From contig NZ_CP016477.1 in NCBI RefSeq assembly GCF_001693275.1, forward strand, positions 2,418,001-2,482,000: 64,000 nucleotides of DNA, given 5' to 3'. Positions 38,801 through 48,805 of the stretch are shown in pieces. Under the pieces are notes generated by a model. That model worked only from the letters and a program-made list of their open reading frames with translations, was not told where the DNA came from and did not search any database. Source of the DNA: Picosynechococcus sp. PCC 7117 (lineage in GTDB: Bacteria > Cyanobacteriota > Cyanobacteriia > Cyanobacteriales > MRBY01). Position 1 is the first letter of the stretch. Every line of letters begins with the position of its first letter. The position numbers and the translations under genes are program-made.

Positions 38801-39630
38801 AGGAGACAGCGATCCATTCCCCCATCCCCCAGCAAGAATATCTCGCCCAAATTGGTGTCCAGTTGCAGCAACAACGCCTCGCCAAAGACTGGTCCCTCGC
38901 CTTTGTGTCCCGTAAAACGAACATTCGTCGGGCACTCCTTGAAAATATTGAAGCGGGTCGCCTAGAGCAACTCCCAGAACCGGTTTATCTCCAAGGTCTC
39001 CTGCGCTGCTATGCGGAATGTCTTGGCCTCGATGGCACGGCGATCGCCCAGGAATTTCCCCAAGCCGAAACCCAGAACCGTTGGCATATTCCCCGTTGGA
39101 GCCAATTTATTTACCATTTCCAGTTGCGGCCGAGTCATCTGTACCTTGCCTATTTGTTGATCATTGTTGCCACGGTGCAATCCCTGGGCAACATCGTCCG
39201 CAACCAAAACCCCAGTCTGACGCCCCAACTTGATCCAGCCCTCCTGGAGAGCACAACCCCAGCCCGCCAGGAACGTAACACAGCCCAGACCACAGCACTA
39301 TCCCCGTCAGTCACCGCCCCGATCGACTCCAACAACAATGGGGCAGATGTACCAGAGTCCGTGGTGGTGGATATTCGCGCCCAGGAAATGGCCTGGATGC
39401 GCGTCGAAATCGATGGTCAAACGGCCTTTGAAGGCACCCTCGCCAAGGGCACCCAAAAACAATGGATCGCCGATGAAAGTGTGCGCGTCCGTTCCGGCAA
39501 TGCGGGGGCCGTTTACATCACCATCAACAACCAGCAACCCCACCGTTTAGGGGAACCCGGTGCCGTCGAAGAATTTACTTACCAGGCTAAAGCAGACAAC
39601 AACAAGCCCAAAACCCAAGCGTCTTCCTAG
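38797..39630 (+). CDS. RodZ-like membrane protein with HTH domain
   Basis: A 277-residue protein: HTH_25 domain at about 13-90 (IGVQLQQQRLAKDWSLAFVSR, FVSRKTNIRRALLENIEAG), a single membrane helix at about 113-131 (LYLAYLLIIVATVQSLG), a disordered Pro/Ala/Asn linker (about 135-185), and a beta-rich C-terminal domain (DUF4115-like) with VVVDIRAQEMAWMRVEIDGQ. This order matches RodZ, which links MreB filaments to the membrane, and cyanobacterial RodZ-like proteins. The gene starts inside the pseudouridine synthase stop (ATGA). Its 3' end is three bases from that of rsmI. A transmembrane transcription regulator is the alternative. Confidence 0.8.
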   Translation: MKETAIHSPIPQQEYLAQIGVQLQQQRLAKDWSLAFVSRKTNIRRALLENIEAGRLEQLPEPVYLQGLLRCYAECLGLDGTAIAQEFPQAETQNRWHIPRWSQFIYHFQLRPSHLYLAYLLIIVATVQSLGNIVRNQNPSLTPQLDPALLESTTPARQERNTAQTTALSPSVTAPIDSNNNGADVPESVVVDIRAQEMAWMRVEIDGQTAFEGTLAKGTQKQWIADESVRVRSGNAGAVYITINNQQPHRLGEPGAVEEFTYQAKADNNKPKTQASS

Positions 39631-39632
39631 AG

Positions 39633-40478
39633 TTAACCCTCTAGCTCTGTGCTGAGTTGGTAGATATGGCGGCGGGATAAATTCAGCTGTTGGGCGAGGG
39701 TGCGGCTAGCCCCAGAACGACTCATGCCCTGTTGCATTAACGCCTGAAGTTGGGCCAAAATTTCAGCATCGGTCAGTGCCTCGTGGTCAGTTTGTGGGCT
39801 CGCTCCGGCCAAGATCAGGGTAAATTCTCCCTTGGGGTTGTGCTGCTGGTAATGGGTGAGGGCTGTTTCGAGGGGGCCGCGCCAAAATTCTTCATGGAGT
39901 TTTGTCAGTTCTCTCGCGCAGACAAGGGGGCGATCGCCTTCAAAATGTTCCAGCAAATCCGTTAAGGTTTTTACCAATCGGTGGGGCGCTTCGTAGAAAA
40001 TTAGGGTGCGGGGTTCTTGGGATAACTCCGTTAGTAACTGGTGGCGATCCTTCTTTTTGGGAGGTAAAAAACCTTCAAAGACAAATTTTTCCGGCGATAA
40101 TCCAGAGGCAATTAAGCCCGTGAGTCCGGCACTAACCCCAGGAATGGGTACCACCGTAATTTCTGCGTCGATCGCACTGGTGACCAACTCAAAGCCCGGA
40201 TCGCTGATCCCCGGTAATCCGGCATCACTCACGAGGGCAATATTTAGCCCACTGCGTAATTTTTCGAGGAGTTGCGTCTGCCGTTGGTGACGGTTGTGGT
40301 CATGGTAGCTGATTTGGGGGGTGGTAATTTGGAAATGCTTGAGAAGTTTGCCGGTGTGTCGGGTGTCTTCGGCGGCGATCAGATCGACGTTTTTGAGGGT
40401 GGCGATCGCCCGGAAAGTCATGTCATCGAGATTGCCGATGGGGGTGCCCACCAAATAAAGGGTGCCGGAGGTCGTCAT
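39633..40478 (-). CDS. rsmI: 16S rRNA (cytidine-1402-2'-O)-methyltransferase
   Basis: Methylates the ribose of C1402 in the ribosomal decoding centre using SAM. The 281-residue protein has the tetrapyrrole-methylase fold with LYLVGTPIGNLDDMT at the start, AEDTRHTGKLL, SDAGLPGISDPG and PGVSAGLTGLIASGL, and FEGFLPPKKKDR, all diagnostic of RsmI. The C-terminal helical region (ILAQLQALMQQGMSRSGA) is also typical. It is convergent with the RodZ-like gene at three bases. Its own upstream neighbour on the strand is the FAD-dependent oxidase, about 34 bases away. Confidence 0.93.
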   Translation of the reverse strand: MTTSGTLYLVGTPIGNLDDMTFRAIATLKNVDLIAAEDTRHTGKLLKHFQITTPQISYHDHNRHQRQTQLLEKLRSGLNIALVSDAGLPGISDPGFELVTSAIDAEITVVPIPGVSAGLTGLIASGLSPEKFVFEGFLPPKKKDRHQLLTELSQEPRTLIFYEAPHRLVKTLTDLLEHFEGDRPLVCARELTKLHEEFWRGPLETALTHYQQHNPKGEFTLILAGASPQTDHEALTDAEILAQLQALMQQGMSRSGASRTLAQQLNLSRRHIYQLSTELEG

Positions 40479-40512
40479 GATTTACGTGAGAAAAATTAGG
40501 GACTGGGACAAA

Positions 40513-41619
40513 CTAAAAAGGAATGGTTTCTGGGGCCAGGAGCCAATCGCGGATCGTTAGGGCCGTCGCTGGGGCCAGGAGGACACCATTGCGGTAGTGA
40601 CCCGTGGCCAGGAGGATATTGTCGTAATCCGCTAACCCTTTGAGAACGGGAGCGCCTTGACCGTTGGGCCGGGGCCGTTTCCCTGACCAATGCCGGAGAA
40701 TTTCTGCATTTTTTAAAAGCGGATAGAAGGCGATCGCCTTTTGGAGCACTTGATCAGCGAGGGTGGTGTCTGGAGTAATTCCACCCGTTTCAGCGGGAAA
40801 TTCCACCGTCGCCCCCACCCAATATTCCCCTTGGCCCAGGGGTACCACATGGATATCTTCAAAGCTAACCACGGGTTGAAAAGGGCTTTGCGGTTCAAGA
40901 TTTTTTGGCACGCGCAGGTGAAAAGCTTGCCCCAACACTGGCCCCAGGGACAGGCTTTCGGTTAGATGTTTCGTAATTTCCAGGGAACCCAGACCCGCTG
41001 AAACAATGAGCCAATCGCAAGGATAGCTGTTTTGATCTGTGCTAATTTTTTGACAATGTTGATCCGTGATATCCAGTCTGGGCTGAGAAATTCCAAAGTG
41101 GCAGTGCGCACCATTCTGTTGGGCGACGGCTAGTAAGGCTTCGGTGAAGGGGACGGGCTGCACCTGGAAATCCTGGGGCGAAAAAACGCCGCCAGCGGCT
41201 TCCTTGGCTTGGAGGTGGGGACAATGTTGTTGAATGATTTCTTGATCCCAGATCGCTAACTGCCAGCCCGATGCTTGGCGCAATTCCCGGAGGCGATCGC
41301 CTTTTTCTAGTTCCTCTGGTTCCCGCAATAATTTCAAAATGCCGTGGGGATTGTGGGGTACTGGCTGACCTGCGGCGGCAAGTTCCTCTAAAAGTCTCGG
41401 AAAGCGTTCCATACTGCGGCGGCGTAATGTCCAGGCACGTCCTTTCGTTTTGCGACTGATGATCCCCATCAGCACCCCCAAGGCAGCCCCCGTCGAGCCC
41501 CTGGCGGGTTGGGCTGTGTCCAAAACCGTAATCTCGAACTGATCCAGTTGACTCAATTCATAGGCGATCGCCGCCCCAACGACCCCTGCACCCAAAATCA
41601 CAACCCGTTTTACCATCAC
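40513..41619 (-). CDS. FAD-dependent amino-acid oxidase (ThiO/DadA-like)
   Basis: A 368-residue DAO-fold flavoprotein with VVILGAGVVGAAIAYELS at the N-terminus, ARGSTGAALGVLMGI, PQDFQVQPVPFTEALL, and the C-terminal HWSGKRPRPNGQGAPVLKG and HYRNGVLLAPATAL, which resemble glycine oxidase ThiO (thiamin synthesis) and other amine oxidases. The arginine in the GHYRNGV segment is where ThiO binds glycine carboxylate, which favours ThiO. It is adjacent to the methyltransferase gene (the start abuts its stop) and upstream of rsmI on the same strand. No thiamin genes are near, so ThiO is tentative. Confidence 0.72.
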   Translation of the reverse strand: MMVKRVVILGAGVVGAAIAYELSQLDQFEITVLDTAQPARGSTGAALGVLMGIISRKTKGRAWTLRRRSMERFPRLLEELAAAGQPVPHNPHGILKLLREPEELEKGDRLRELRQASGWQLAIWDQEIIQQHCPHLQAKEAAGGVFSPQDFQVQPVPFTEALLAVAQQNGAHCHFGISQPRLDITDQHCQKISTDQNSYPCDWLIVSAGLGSLEITKHLTESLSLGPVLGQAFHLRVPKNLEPQSPFQPVVSFEDIHVVPLGQGEYWVGATVEFPAETGGITPDTTLADQVLQKAIAFYPLLKNAEILRHWSGKRPRPNGQGAPVLKGLADYDNILLATGHYRNGVLLAPATALTIRDWLLAPETIPF

Positions 41620-42543
41620 TTAATCCCTGACCTTGGCAATAACCGTGCGGTGACGGACGGTATTTTCTTGGATGAAGGGCGCTTCAAACCCAGCCCGCTG
41701 CAACTCCTCGGCCACATCAAGGCTGAAATACTGATCCAAATAGGGTTCTGTACTTTTGAGCAACGTCAAAATATAGGGGGGCATTTTTTTATAAACTTCT
41801 GCCTGGGGATTCATGTCCATCATTGCAAAATAGCCGCCCGGTTTCAGGAGTCGTTTCGCTTCCCGGAAAATGGCGATCGCCGCTGTTTGGGGAAGCTCAT
41901 GGAAAATCAAAGAACAAGACACCAAATCAAAAGATTGCCCAGGCAGTTGGGTGTCCTCTCCGGGCGCGTGGCACCAAGTAAACTGATCAGCGTGATTGGC
42001 GGTGCGATATTTTGCCACTGCCAGAAAATAGGGCGACAAATCCACCCCTGTTAACTGAGCATTGGGGAAAACCTGCTGCAGCGCCTCCGTGCTCATGCCC
42101 ACACTGCAGCCAATATCAACAATTTTTTTCGGGGTAATATCGATATTGAATTTCAAAATTTGGTGATAACTATCCCGCAACAACGCATCCCCTTGGACGT
42201 TCGGTTCCCCAAACAAGGTTGAATGGACAGAATAGGCCGCCGACTCGACCTCTAGGGCCGACTCCCAACCCAAATTTCCGGCTTCATAGGCATGGAAGGA
42301 ACGCAGGTAGTATTCGGGATAAGCTAAATCTGGATTTTCAACCGCCGCGAGATCTGCTTGCCAATCCCGTTTTTGTAGGGTCGCCACAGTTTCTCGCCAG
42401 GGCACCCCTAACTTTTCGGCCCGTTGAATCATCATTGCCCTAGCACGGTTTTTTGCCAGGGCGGCGATTGGTCGGATCGCTAAAAGGCCGTTGACTAGCT
42501 TGACACGGAAATCAGTGGGTTGGCGAGGCGGTCTTACGGTCAT
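41620..42543 (-). CDS. Class I SAM-dependent methyltransferase
   Basis: A 307-residue methyltransferase with an N-terminal helical extension of about 135 residues (AYPEYYLRSFHAYEAGNL) and a Rossmann core: KIVDIGCSVGMSTEALQ (motif I), LTGVDLSPYFLAVAKYR (motif II), FDLVSCSLIFHELP (motif IV), and KRLLKPGGYFAMMDMNP (motif V). The N-terminal region and FHAYEAGNLGWESA are like those of cyanobacterial UbiE/COQ5-type enzymes of unknown substrate. It ends one base before the start of the ThiO-like gene, so they are likely co-transcribed. Substrate is not known. Confidence 0.83.
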   Translation of the reverse strand: MTVRPPRQPTDFRVKLVNGLLAIRPIAALAKNRARAMMIQRAEKLGVPWRETVATLQKRDWQADLAAVENPDLAYPEYYLRSFHAYEAGNLGWESALEVESAAYSVHSTLFGEPNVQGDALLRDSYHQILKFNIDITPKKIVDIGCSVGMSTEALQQVFPNAQLTGVDLSPYFLAVAKYRTANHADQFTWCHAPGEDTQLPGQSFDLVSCSLIFHELPQTAAIAIFREAKRLLKPGGYFAMMDMNPQAEVYKKMPPYILTLLKSTEPYLDQYFSLDVAEELQRAGFEAPFIQENTVRHRTVIAKVRD

Positions 42544-42747
42544 CGTCGAAATGAATACAACAGGGTTTGTGGGCGTAATCTATTTTACAGGTGATCTTCC
42601 CTGGGGAATTTTTGGGGGCGATCGCCTTCGTGATTCACACCATTGGCCCCTAGCACTCTCTCTAGGCTCTCCGGTTACCCACCATGTACAGTCCGATAAA
42701 TAAAAGCTAAAGTGGGGGGTGAGCAGTAAATATTTTCGGACTAAGGA

Positions 42748-43092
42748 ATGATTTTTAACTCTGACTTCTTTTCCGCCGACGTTGACGAACAAGCCGCAAA
42801 CAATTTAATGGAATACTTGCAACAGCAAAATCCGGACGTACTTGCACGGGTGGCCCAGTCCGCTAGCTCGGAGATAAAAGATATCATCGCCCACAATGTC
42901 AGAGGCTTAATCGGTGTCTTACCCCCAGATGATTTTCAAGTGAGCATCACCACCGACCGCGAAAATTTAGCAAATCTCCTGGCGTCCGCCATGATGACGG
43001 GCTATTTCCTCGGTCAGATGGAACAACGCATGAACCTAGAATCGAGCTTAGTGGAATCGGGTTCTCTCCATACGGACTTAGATTTTGAATAG
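42748..43092 (+). CDS. DUF760-family protein
   Basis: A small 114-residue helical protein with the DUF760 pattern: NNLMEYLQQQNPDVLARVAQSAS, then EIKDIIAHNVRGLIGVLPPDDFQVSITTDRENLANLLASAMMTGYFL (key run: IAHNVRGLIGVLP and LLASAMMTGYFLGQ). DUF760 is found in cyanobacteria and plant chloroplasts; its role is unknown. An AAGGA site four bases before the ATG, at the end of a 204-base gap, supports the start. It is convergent with the S1 gene, 108 bases apart. Confidence 0.85.
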   Translation: MIFNSDFFSADVDEQAANNLMEYLQQQNPDVLARVAQSASSEIKDIIAHNVRGLIGVLPPDDFQVSITTDRENLANLLASAMMTGYFLGQMEQRMNLESSLVESGSLHTDLDFE

Positions 43093-43200
43093 TCGCTGGC
43101 AAAATTTGCCCAAAAAAAAGATGGTCTAAAAAAACCACCTCAAATAATCAAATTGTTTGATTCCGGTTCACAAGGGAAACTTTTCCCTTATTTTTATGCC

Positions 43201-44091
43201 TTAAACCAGATTGAGTTTTTTGCGGGCTGCCTCTACCCGTTCCTCGGCATTGGTTTGTACTGTGTCGAACTGTTCAATCACTTCACCGGGGAATTTTTCG
43301 AGGGCCTGGAGGGAAAGGGAAATGCGATTATTATTTTCTTCGATGTCCGTGATCAGCACTCGCACCGTCTGGCCGATACTAAAAAGGGCTTCGAGTTGGT
43401 CAACGGGCTTGGCGCTAATTTGACTGCGGTGGAGCAGCCCGGTCATGCCATCGAGTTCAATAAAAACGCCGTAGGGTTTAATGTTCACCACGGTGCCACT
43501 GACTAAAGCCCCAATCGACAGGCGACGCATCACTTCGGCTTGGGCGGCATAGCGCTGGGACAGAACCAATTTGCGACGTTCTTGGTCAAACTCCAGGAAA
43601 TTAACCGTTAGGAGTTGCCCCATTAGATCATCGATATTTTTATCGACTAGGTGAGAGTTGGGAATAAAGCCCCGCAGTCCTTGAACATCACCAGTGACGC
43701 CGCCCCGGTTACTGCCTGTGACGCGCATTTGGACGGAGTTGCCTGCTTCGGCGGCTTGGGCGAGATCTTCCCATACCCGCTGTTCAGCTAATTTGCGGCG
43801 GGACAGGGTGACTTGGCCCTCGGCATTTTGGCCCCGGACAATCAAAAATTCAACGGTTTCGCCCACGGGCAGAGCTGTATGGGCATCTGTTTCACCTGCC
43901 AGGAGTGCGTCCCGGAGAGGAGAAAACCCAGGTGATTTTCCACCAATATCCACGAGGACGCCATCGGATAGATGTTCAAAAATTTTTCCTGTGACCACTT
44001 GTCCCTGTTCGAAATGGTAGTCATGTTCGGTGAGGGCATGCTCAAAGTCGTCCATGGAAAAGGCGATCGCGGGATTAGGCTCTGCAGTCAT
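43201..44091 (-). CDS. Ribosomal protein S1 homologue (three S1 domains)
   Basis: A 296-residue protein with three S1/OB-fold domains at about residues 25-100, 115-175 and 190-265. Marks: GQVVTGKIFEHLSDGVLVDIGGKSPGF, QMRVTGSNRGGVTGDVQGLRGFIPNSHLV and GALVSGTVVNIKPYGVFIELDGMTGLLHRSQI (each shown only as short motifs: VLVDIGGKSPGF, LRGFIPNSHL, YGVFIELDGMTG). Enterobacterial S1 has six domains; cyanobacteria have shorter S1 paralogues (Rps1a, Rps1b), and the length and short C-tail suggest the B form. It binds mRNA and helps initiation. A general RNA-binding role is the alternative. Confidence 0.85.
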   Translation of the reverse strand: MTAEPNPAIAFSMDDFEHALTEHDYHFEQGQVVTGKIFEHLSDGVLVDIGGKSPGFSPLRDALLAGETDAHTALPVGETVEFLIVRGQNAEGQVTLSRRKLAEQRVWEDLAQAAEAGNSVQMRVTGSNRGGVTGDVQGLRGFIPNSHLVDKNIDDLMGQLLTVNFLEFDQERRKLVLSQRYAAQAEVMRRLSIGALVSGTVVNIKPYGVFIELDGMTGLLHRSQISAKPVDQLEALFSIGQTVRVLITDIEENNNRISLSLQALEKFPGEVIEQFDTVQTNAEERVEAARKKLNLV

Positions 44092-44177
44092 TGTGAATAA
44101 ATGTCTGATACGAAAAAAGTTTGGAATAGGCTTAATCCTATCGTACTCCGGTTCTTTCGTAGCGTCAGGGTCGGAAG

Positions 44178-45989
44178 CTAGGCGGGATTAGGGGAGATGG
44201 GACATGGCTCGTAAAAGTTTTGGTCGGCCTGGAGCATGGCTGTAAATTTTTCGGCGGGCACCGGCGGACTAAACAAAAACCCCTGGATCTCGTCACAATG
44301 TTGCGCCTTGAGGAATTCTAATTCGGCCATGGTTTCGACCCCCTCGGCGACGGTGGTCAGTTCGAGTTGTTTCGCCATCATGATGATGTGTTTGACGATG
44401 GTGGAGTTGGTAATGTTGTGGGCGACGTTGCGGACAAAGCAGCGGTCTATTTTGAGGATATCGAAGGGGAAATTTTGGAGATAACTCAGGGAGGAGTAGC
44501 CTGTCCCAAAATCATCAATGGCAATGGGAAAACCGGAGTTTTTTAGGGCTTGCAGATGGGCGATCGCCAACTCCACATCCGAGATCAAAATACTTTCGGT
44601 CACTTCCAGTTCGATTTGGGCCGGATTAATCCCATACTGCTGGGTAATTTCGACCAGATTTTCGACCAGTTGAGCTTGATAAAACTGCCGTCCTGATAGA
44701 TTAACAGCGATTTTAGGATCAGTAATTATTCCCCCTTGCATCCACTGTTGAGCCTGGTGACAAGCAGCTCGAAAGACCCATTCCCCAATGCTGGTGATCA
44801 AACCATTTTTTTCAGCGAGGGGAATAAACTTCGCTGGTGAAACCATACCTAAGGTGGGATGAAACCAGCGAATGAGCGCTTCTGCACCAACAATTTTGCC
44901 AGTCGTTGTATTAATTTTAGGTTGGTAATACAGGGTCAGTTGATTGTCTTGGATCGCGTCGTAGAGATCCGCATCAAGCAGTAGATTTTGGTGATTGGCA
45001 TTAATTTGCGCTTCTTGGAAATGGAAATAATAGTTTGTGTTGCCCCGTTGCCGCGCCGTTTCCATCGCCTCTTTTGCTTGGTTGAGGTACTTATCAAAGT
45101 TGTATTCCCGGTAAGGCATGGTAATCATCCCGATGTACCAATTGATCAAGATCTTTTGCCCATTGACCGTCAGGGGGCTGCCAAAGGCTTCTAGGATCTG
45201 CTCTGCCATTTGATTGAGTTCGGCCTCATCCACCGCACAACTAGGGGGATAAATCACCACAAAATCTGTGTAATTTAAACAGGCTAAATAAGCATCTTCA
45301 GCCACCACTGTTACTAACTGGCGCACAATATGTTTGAGGACAGCATTACCAAATTGATAGCCAAATAATTCGTTGATTTTTTCAAAGCGATCAATGCTTA
45401 AGTAGAAAATAGGAATTTGCCACGACTCATGGGGTTTGAGTTGCTGCTGAACGGACGGTTCCCACTGTTTTAGGAGGCGGTTGAGGTCATCCCGGAGGGC
45501 GAGTTGGTTGGGAAGCTGGGTAATGGGATCGTGGGTAACGGCGTAGTTGATTTGTTGGCGATCGCCGGCCTGTTTTTTTTGCTGAAAATACCCCTGCCAG
45601 GAGCGATGTTTCCGCAAACGTGTTTTGATGGCGTCAAGTAACTCGTAGGTGGTAAAGGGCTTTGTGAGGTAATCATCGGCCCCCAAGTTCATCCCTTGGC
45701 GAATGTTTTCTTTCGTACCTTTGGCCGTTAAAAAGATGAATGGAATCGTTTCGGTTTCTGGATCTGCTTGGAGCACTTCTAAGACACCATAACCGTCCAT
45801 GCCCGGCATCATGATGTCGCAAATAATTAGATCTGGACGATTTTCAATGGCAATGCCGACGCCAATCTGCCCATTTTCTGCTTCTAGTACCTGATAATCT
45901 TCGGCGATGAGCAGGGTAACGATGAGCTCTCGGATCGAATCTTCGTCTTCAATAACGAGAATGGTGGGGGAAAGTGAGGAGGCAACCAT
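44178..45989 (-). CDS. Response regulator with degenerate GGDEF and intact EAL domain
   Basis: A 603-residue two-component output protein. Residues 1-130 are a receiver domain: acidic pair around Glu14-Asp15, phosphoacceptor Asp58 (IICDIMMPGMDG), and Lys110 (YLTKPF). A GGDEF-like domain follows (about 150-315), but the signature place reads NYTDF, so it should not make c-di-GMP. The EAL domain (about 330-590) keeps GAEALIRW, the NLSGRQF and EVTESILI segments, IDDFGTGYSSLSYL and VAEGVET, so it should hydrolyse c-di-GMP. It lies directly downstream of a PAS-histidine kinase on the same strand (33 bases), its likely partner. Confidence 0.9.
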   Translation of the reverse strand: MVASSLSPTILVIEDEDSIRELIVTLLIAEDYQVLEAENGQIGVGIAIENRPDLIICDIMMPGMDGYGVLEVLQADPETETIPFIFLTAKGTKENIRQGMNLGADDYLTKPFTTYELLDAIKTRLRKHRSWQGYFQQKKQAGDRQQINYAVTHDPITQLPNQLALRDDLNRLLKQWEPSVQQQLKPHESWQIPIFYLSIDRFEKINELFGYQFGNAVLKHIVRQLVTVVAEDAYLACLNYTDFVVIYPPSCAVDEAELNQMAEQILEAFGSPLTVNGQKILINWYIGMITMPYREYNFDKYLNQAKEAMETARQRGNTNYYFHFQEAQINANHQNLLLDADLYDAIQDNQLTLYYQPKINTTTGKIVGAEALIRWFHPTLGMVSPAKFIPLAEKNGLITSIGEWVFRAACHQAQQWMQGGIITDPKIAVNLSGRQFYQAQLVENLVEITQQYGINPAQIELEVTESILISDVELAIAHLQALKNSGFPIAIDDFGTGYSSLSYLQNFPFDILKIDRCFVRNVAHNITNSTIVKHIIMMAKQLELTTVAEGVETMAELEFLKAQHCDEIQGFLFSPPVPAEKFTAMLQADQNFYEPCPISPNPA

Positions 45990-46022
45990 AGTAGATGTTT
46001 CTCATGGGACTTGATGCGTCAG

Positions 46023-47141
46023 TCAGGCTTTACTCACGAAAGAGCAGGGAATTTTAACGCGGAATGTGGTGCCAGAATTCACGAGACTTGCGACCATAAT
46101 CGTACCATTGTGTAAGTCAACGTAACGTTTCACAATGTGTAACCCTAAGCCTGTGCCTGGAATTTTGCCAACATTTTGGGCCCGGTGAAAGGGTTCAAAT
46201 AGATGGGGTAAATCGGCTTGGGGAATGCCAATTCCCCGATCAGTGATGGTGATGCTGATTTGGCGATCGCCACAACAAACTACTAGGCTGACGGCTTCAC
46301 CGGGAAAAGAGTATTTGAGGGCATTCGAGAGTAAATTAGACAGAATATGGCGAATAATCTTGGCGTCTAGGACGGGGAAGAGGCGGCGATCGCCTTGGTA
46401 TTGGGGAACGAAATCAAACTGGATCGGGTGGGTATGGCCAAACACCACTTGCAACTCTTCGATAATGTCCTGGCACAGCCCTTCAAAATGCACGGACGCT
46501 GGCTCTAGGGTGAGTTGTCCTGCATCGACGCGACTGACCGAAAGGACATCGTCAACGAGGGTTTGGAGCCGTTGGGCCGCCCCTTTAATTCGCTGTAGAT
46601 GCCGCCGTTGCGCTTCTGGGTTGAATTTGTGGGCGTATTGTTCGAGGAGTTCAGTAAAGCCCAAAATCGAAGTCAAAGGGGTGCGGAATTCATGGGAGGC
46701 AATGTCAATGAAGCGGGTTTTCAGTTGATTGAGTTCTTTTTCGCGCATCAGGGCATTGTGCATATCTAGCTCTACCTGTTTGCGATCGCTAATGTCACGC
46801 ATCACCCCAATCACCCAAAACTGATCCGAATCTTGCGCAGTAATATCCTTAGGAACTCCTCGGTCTTGGATCCAAACATAGGAGCCGTCATGGTGCTGAA
46901 ACCGATAGTCCAACTCGTAGGCTTGCTGTTGGGCGAAGGCTTGTTCGAGGGTGGCCAAAACTTTCGTTTGATCGTCCGGATAGATCCGCTCTAGCCAAGT
47001 TTGACAATCATTACCCATTTCCGCCGCCGAATACCCCAAAACCCGCGTAAAATCCCCGTACCAAACCATTGCACCTGAGGTTAAACAGCGTTCATAGACG
47101 ATGTCGCCAAGGGCTTGAATTAGAGCAGGATTATATTGCAT
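46023..47141 (-). CDS. PAS-containing sensor histidine kinase
   Basis: A 372-residue kinase without membrane helices. It has a PAS domain (residues 15-120, with WLERIYPDDQTKV and GSYVWIQDRG plus a PAC-like end GVMRDISDRK), a dimerisation domain with the phosphoacceptor His150 in IASHEFRTPLTSI, and an ATPase domain with HILSNLLSNALKYS (N box), ITDRGIGIP (G1), HLFEPFHRA (F box) and GTGLGLHIV (G2). All elements needed for autophosphorylation are visible. It lies upstream of the EAL response regulator on the same strand. The signal is not evident; the PAS suggests a cytosolic small-molecule or redox/light input. Confidence 0.92.
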   Translation of the reverse strand: MQYNPALIQALGDIVYERCLTSGAMVWYGDFTRVLGYSAAEMGNDCQTWLERIYPDDQTKVLATLEQAFAQQQAYELDYRFQHHDGSYVWIQDRGVPKDITAQDSDQFWVIGVMRDISDRKQVELDMHNALMREKELNQLKTRFIDIASHEFRTPLTSILGFTELLEQYAHKFNPEAQRRHLQRIKGAAQRLQTLVDDVLSVSRVDAGQLTLEPASVHFEGLCQDIIEELQVVFGHTHPIQFDFVPQYQGDRRLFPVLDAKIIRHILSNLLSNALKYSFPGEAVSLVVCCGDRQISITITDRGIGIPQADLPHLFEPFHRAQNVGKIPGTGLGLHIVKRYVDLHNGTIMVASLVNSGTTFRVKIPCSFVSKA

Positions 47142-47321
47142 GGGCAGGGTGGGATAAGACGCACAGAAAAAAAAGAAAAATCAGACGAGAAATGATGGGG
47201 GATTGCTGATCCTTAAACGGCAATCAATTTGAAAAGTTTGATAAGAAAGCCTCTGGAAATTAGTGTAATACTGATTAAATAAACTCATGGATGCTTTGCA
47301 ACTAAGCTTTAAGGTTGGGCA

Positions 47322-47922
47322 ATGGTAATGGTTCGGGAAAAAAATTTTTGGGAAGAAAAATATCAAACGGCTCAACATCGCTGGGATCTCGGCCAAGCAG
47401 CGCCACCGCTCCAGGATTTTTTCGCAAAGACAGCGCCATTACCCCAAGGGGAATGGGGGGTTTTGGGTTGTGGCCAGGGCCATGATGCTGTGTTTTTAGC
47501 AAAACAGGGGTTCTCAGTAACGGGGGTTGATTTTGCCCCAGCGGCGATCGCCGCCGCGAAAGCCTTAAGTCAAGATCATGGTGTTACCCTTACTTTACTC
47601 GAAGAAAATATTTTTGATCTCAAAAAAAGTCATAAAAGTCACTTTGATTATCTGTTCGAGCATACCTGTTTCTGTGCGATCGCCCCAGAGCAGCGTCCCG
47701 ATTACGTTAGCTTGGCGGCCACAATTCTTAAACCAGAGGCCAAACTCTACGGTATTTTCTACACCCACAACAAAACGGGAGGCCCGCCCTTTGGCACAAC
47801 CCCCCCAGGAAGTAATTCAGTTGTTTTCCCCACAATTTAAGATTCTTGCCCTCGATCCGATTCAAAATTCTGTGCCGAGTCGGCAGGGAGACGAACATTG
47901 GGGCATCTTCCAGAAAAAATAG
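47322..47922 (+). pseudogene. Thiopurine-type SAM methyltransferase, frameshifted near the 3' end
   Basis: A TPMT-like protein: FWEEKYQTAQHRWDLG near the start, then GEWGVLGCGQGHDAVFLAKQGFSVTGVDF (motif I as VLGCGQGHDAVFLA), HFDYLFEHTCFCAIAPEQRPDYV, and YGIFYTHNKTGGPPFGTTP. In frame 1 the gene stops at 47840 with an aberrant tail (PGSNSVVFPTI). A seven-C run at 47800-47806 is the likely cause: with six C the reading continues as GTTPQEVIQLFSPQFKILAL and ends at 47922 with HWGIFQKK, matching a normal C-terminus. So a one-base insertion (or sequencing error, or a phase-variable tract) breaks it. The fold covers the SAM site; the missing end holds conserved residues. Confidence 0.8.
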
Positions 47923-47931
47923 GCGATCGCT

Positions 47932-48699
<768 letters not shown>

Positions 48700-48805
48700 C
48701 TATCTCTCCAAAAGTCTTTGCGTTTTGATGACTGGGTTATCATAGGAGTTAGGGTCGTGCGATCGCAACAATTCCCCTCGCAATCTCGTTTCGGAGCTAT
48801 TTTCC

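Noticed and set aside
38285-39543. Several antisense frames across the pseudouridine synthase and RodZ-like genes
   Set aside because: All are shadows of conserved genes on the plus strand.
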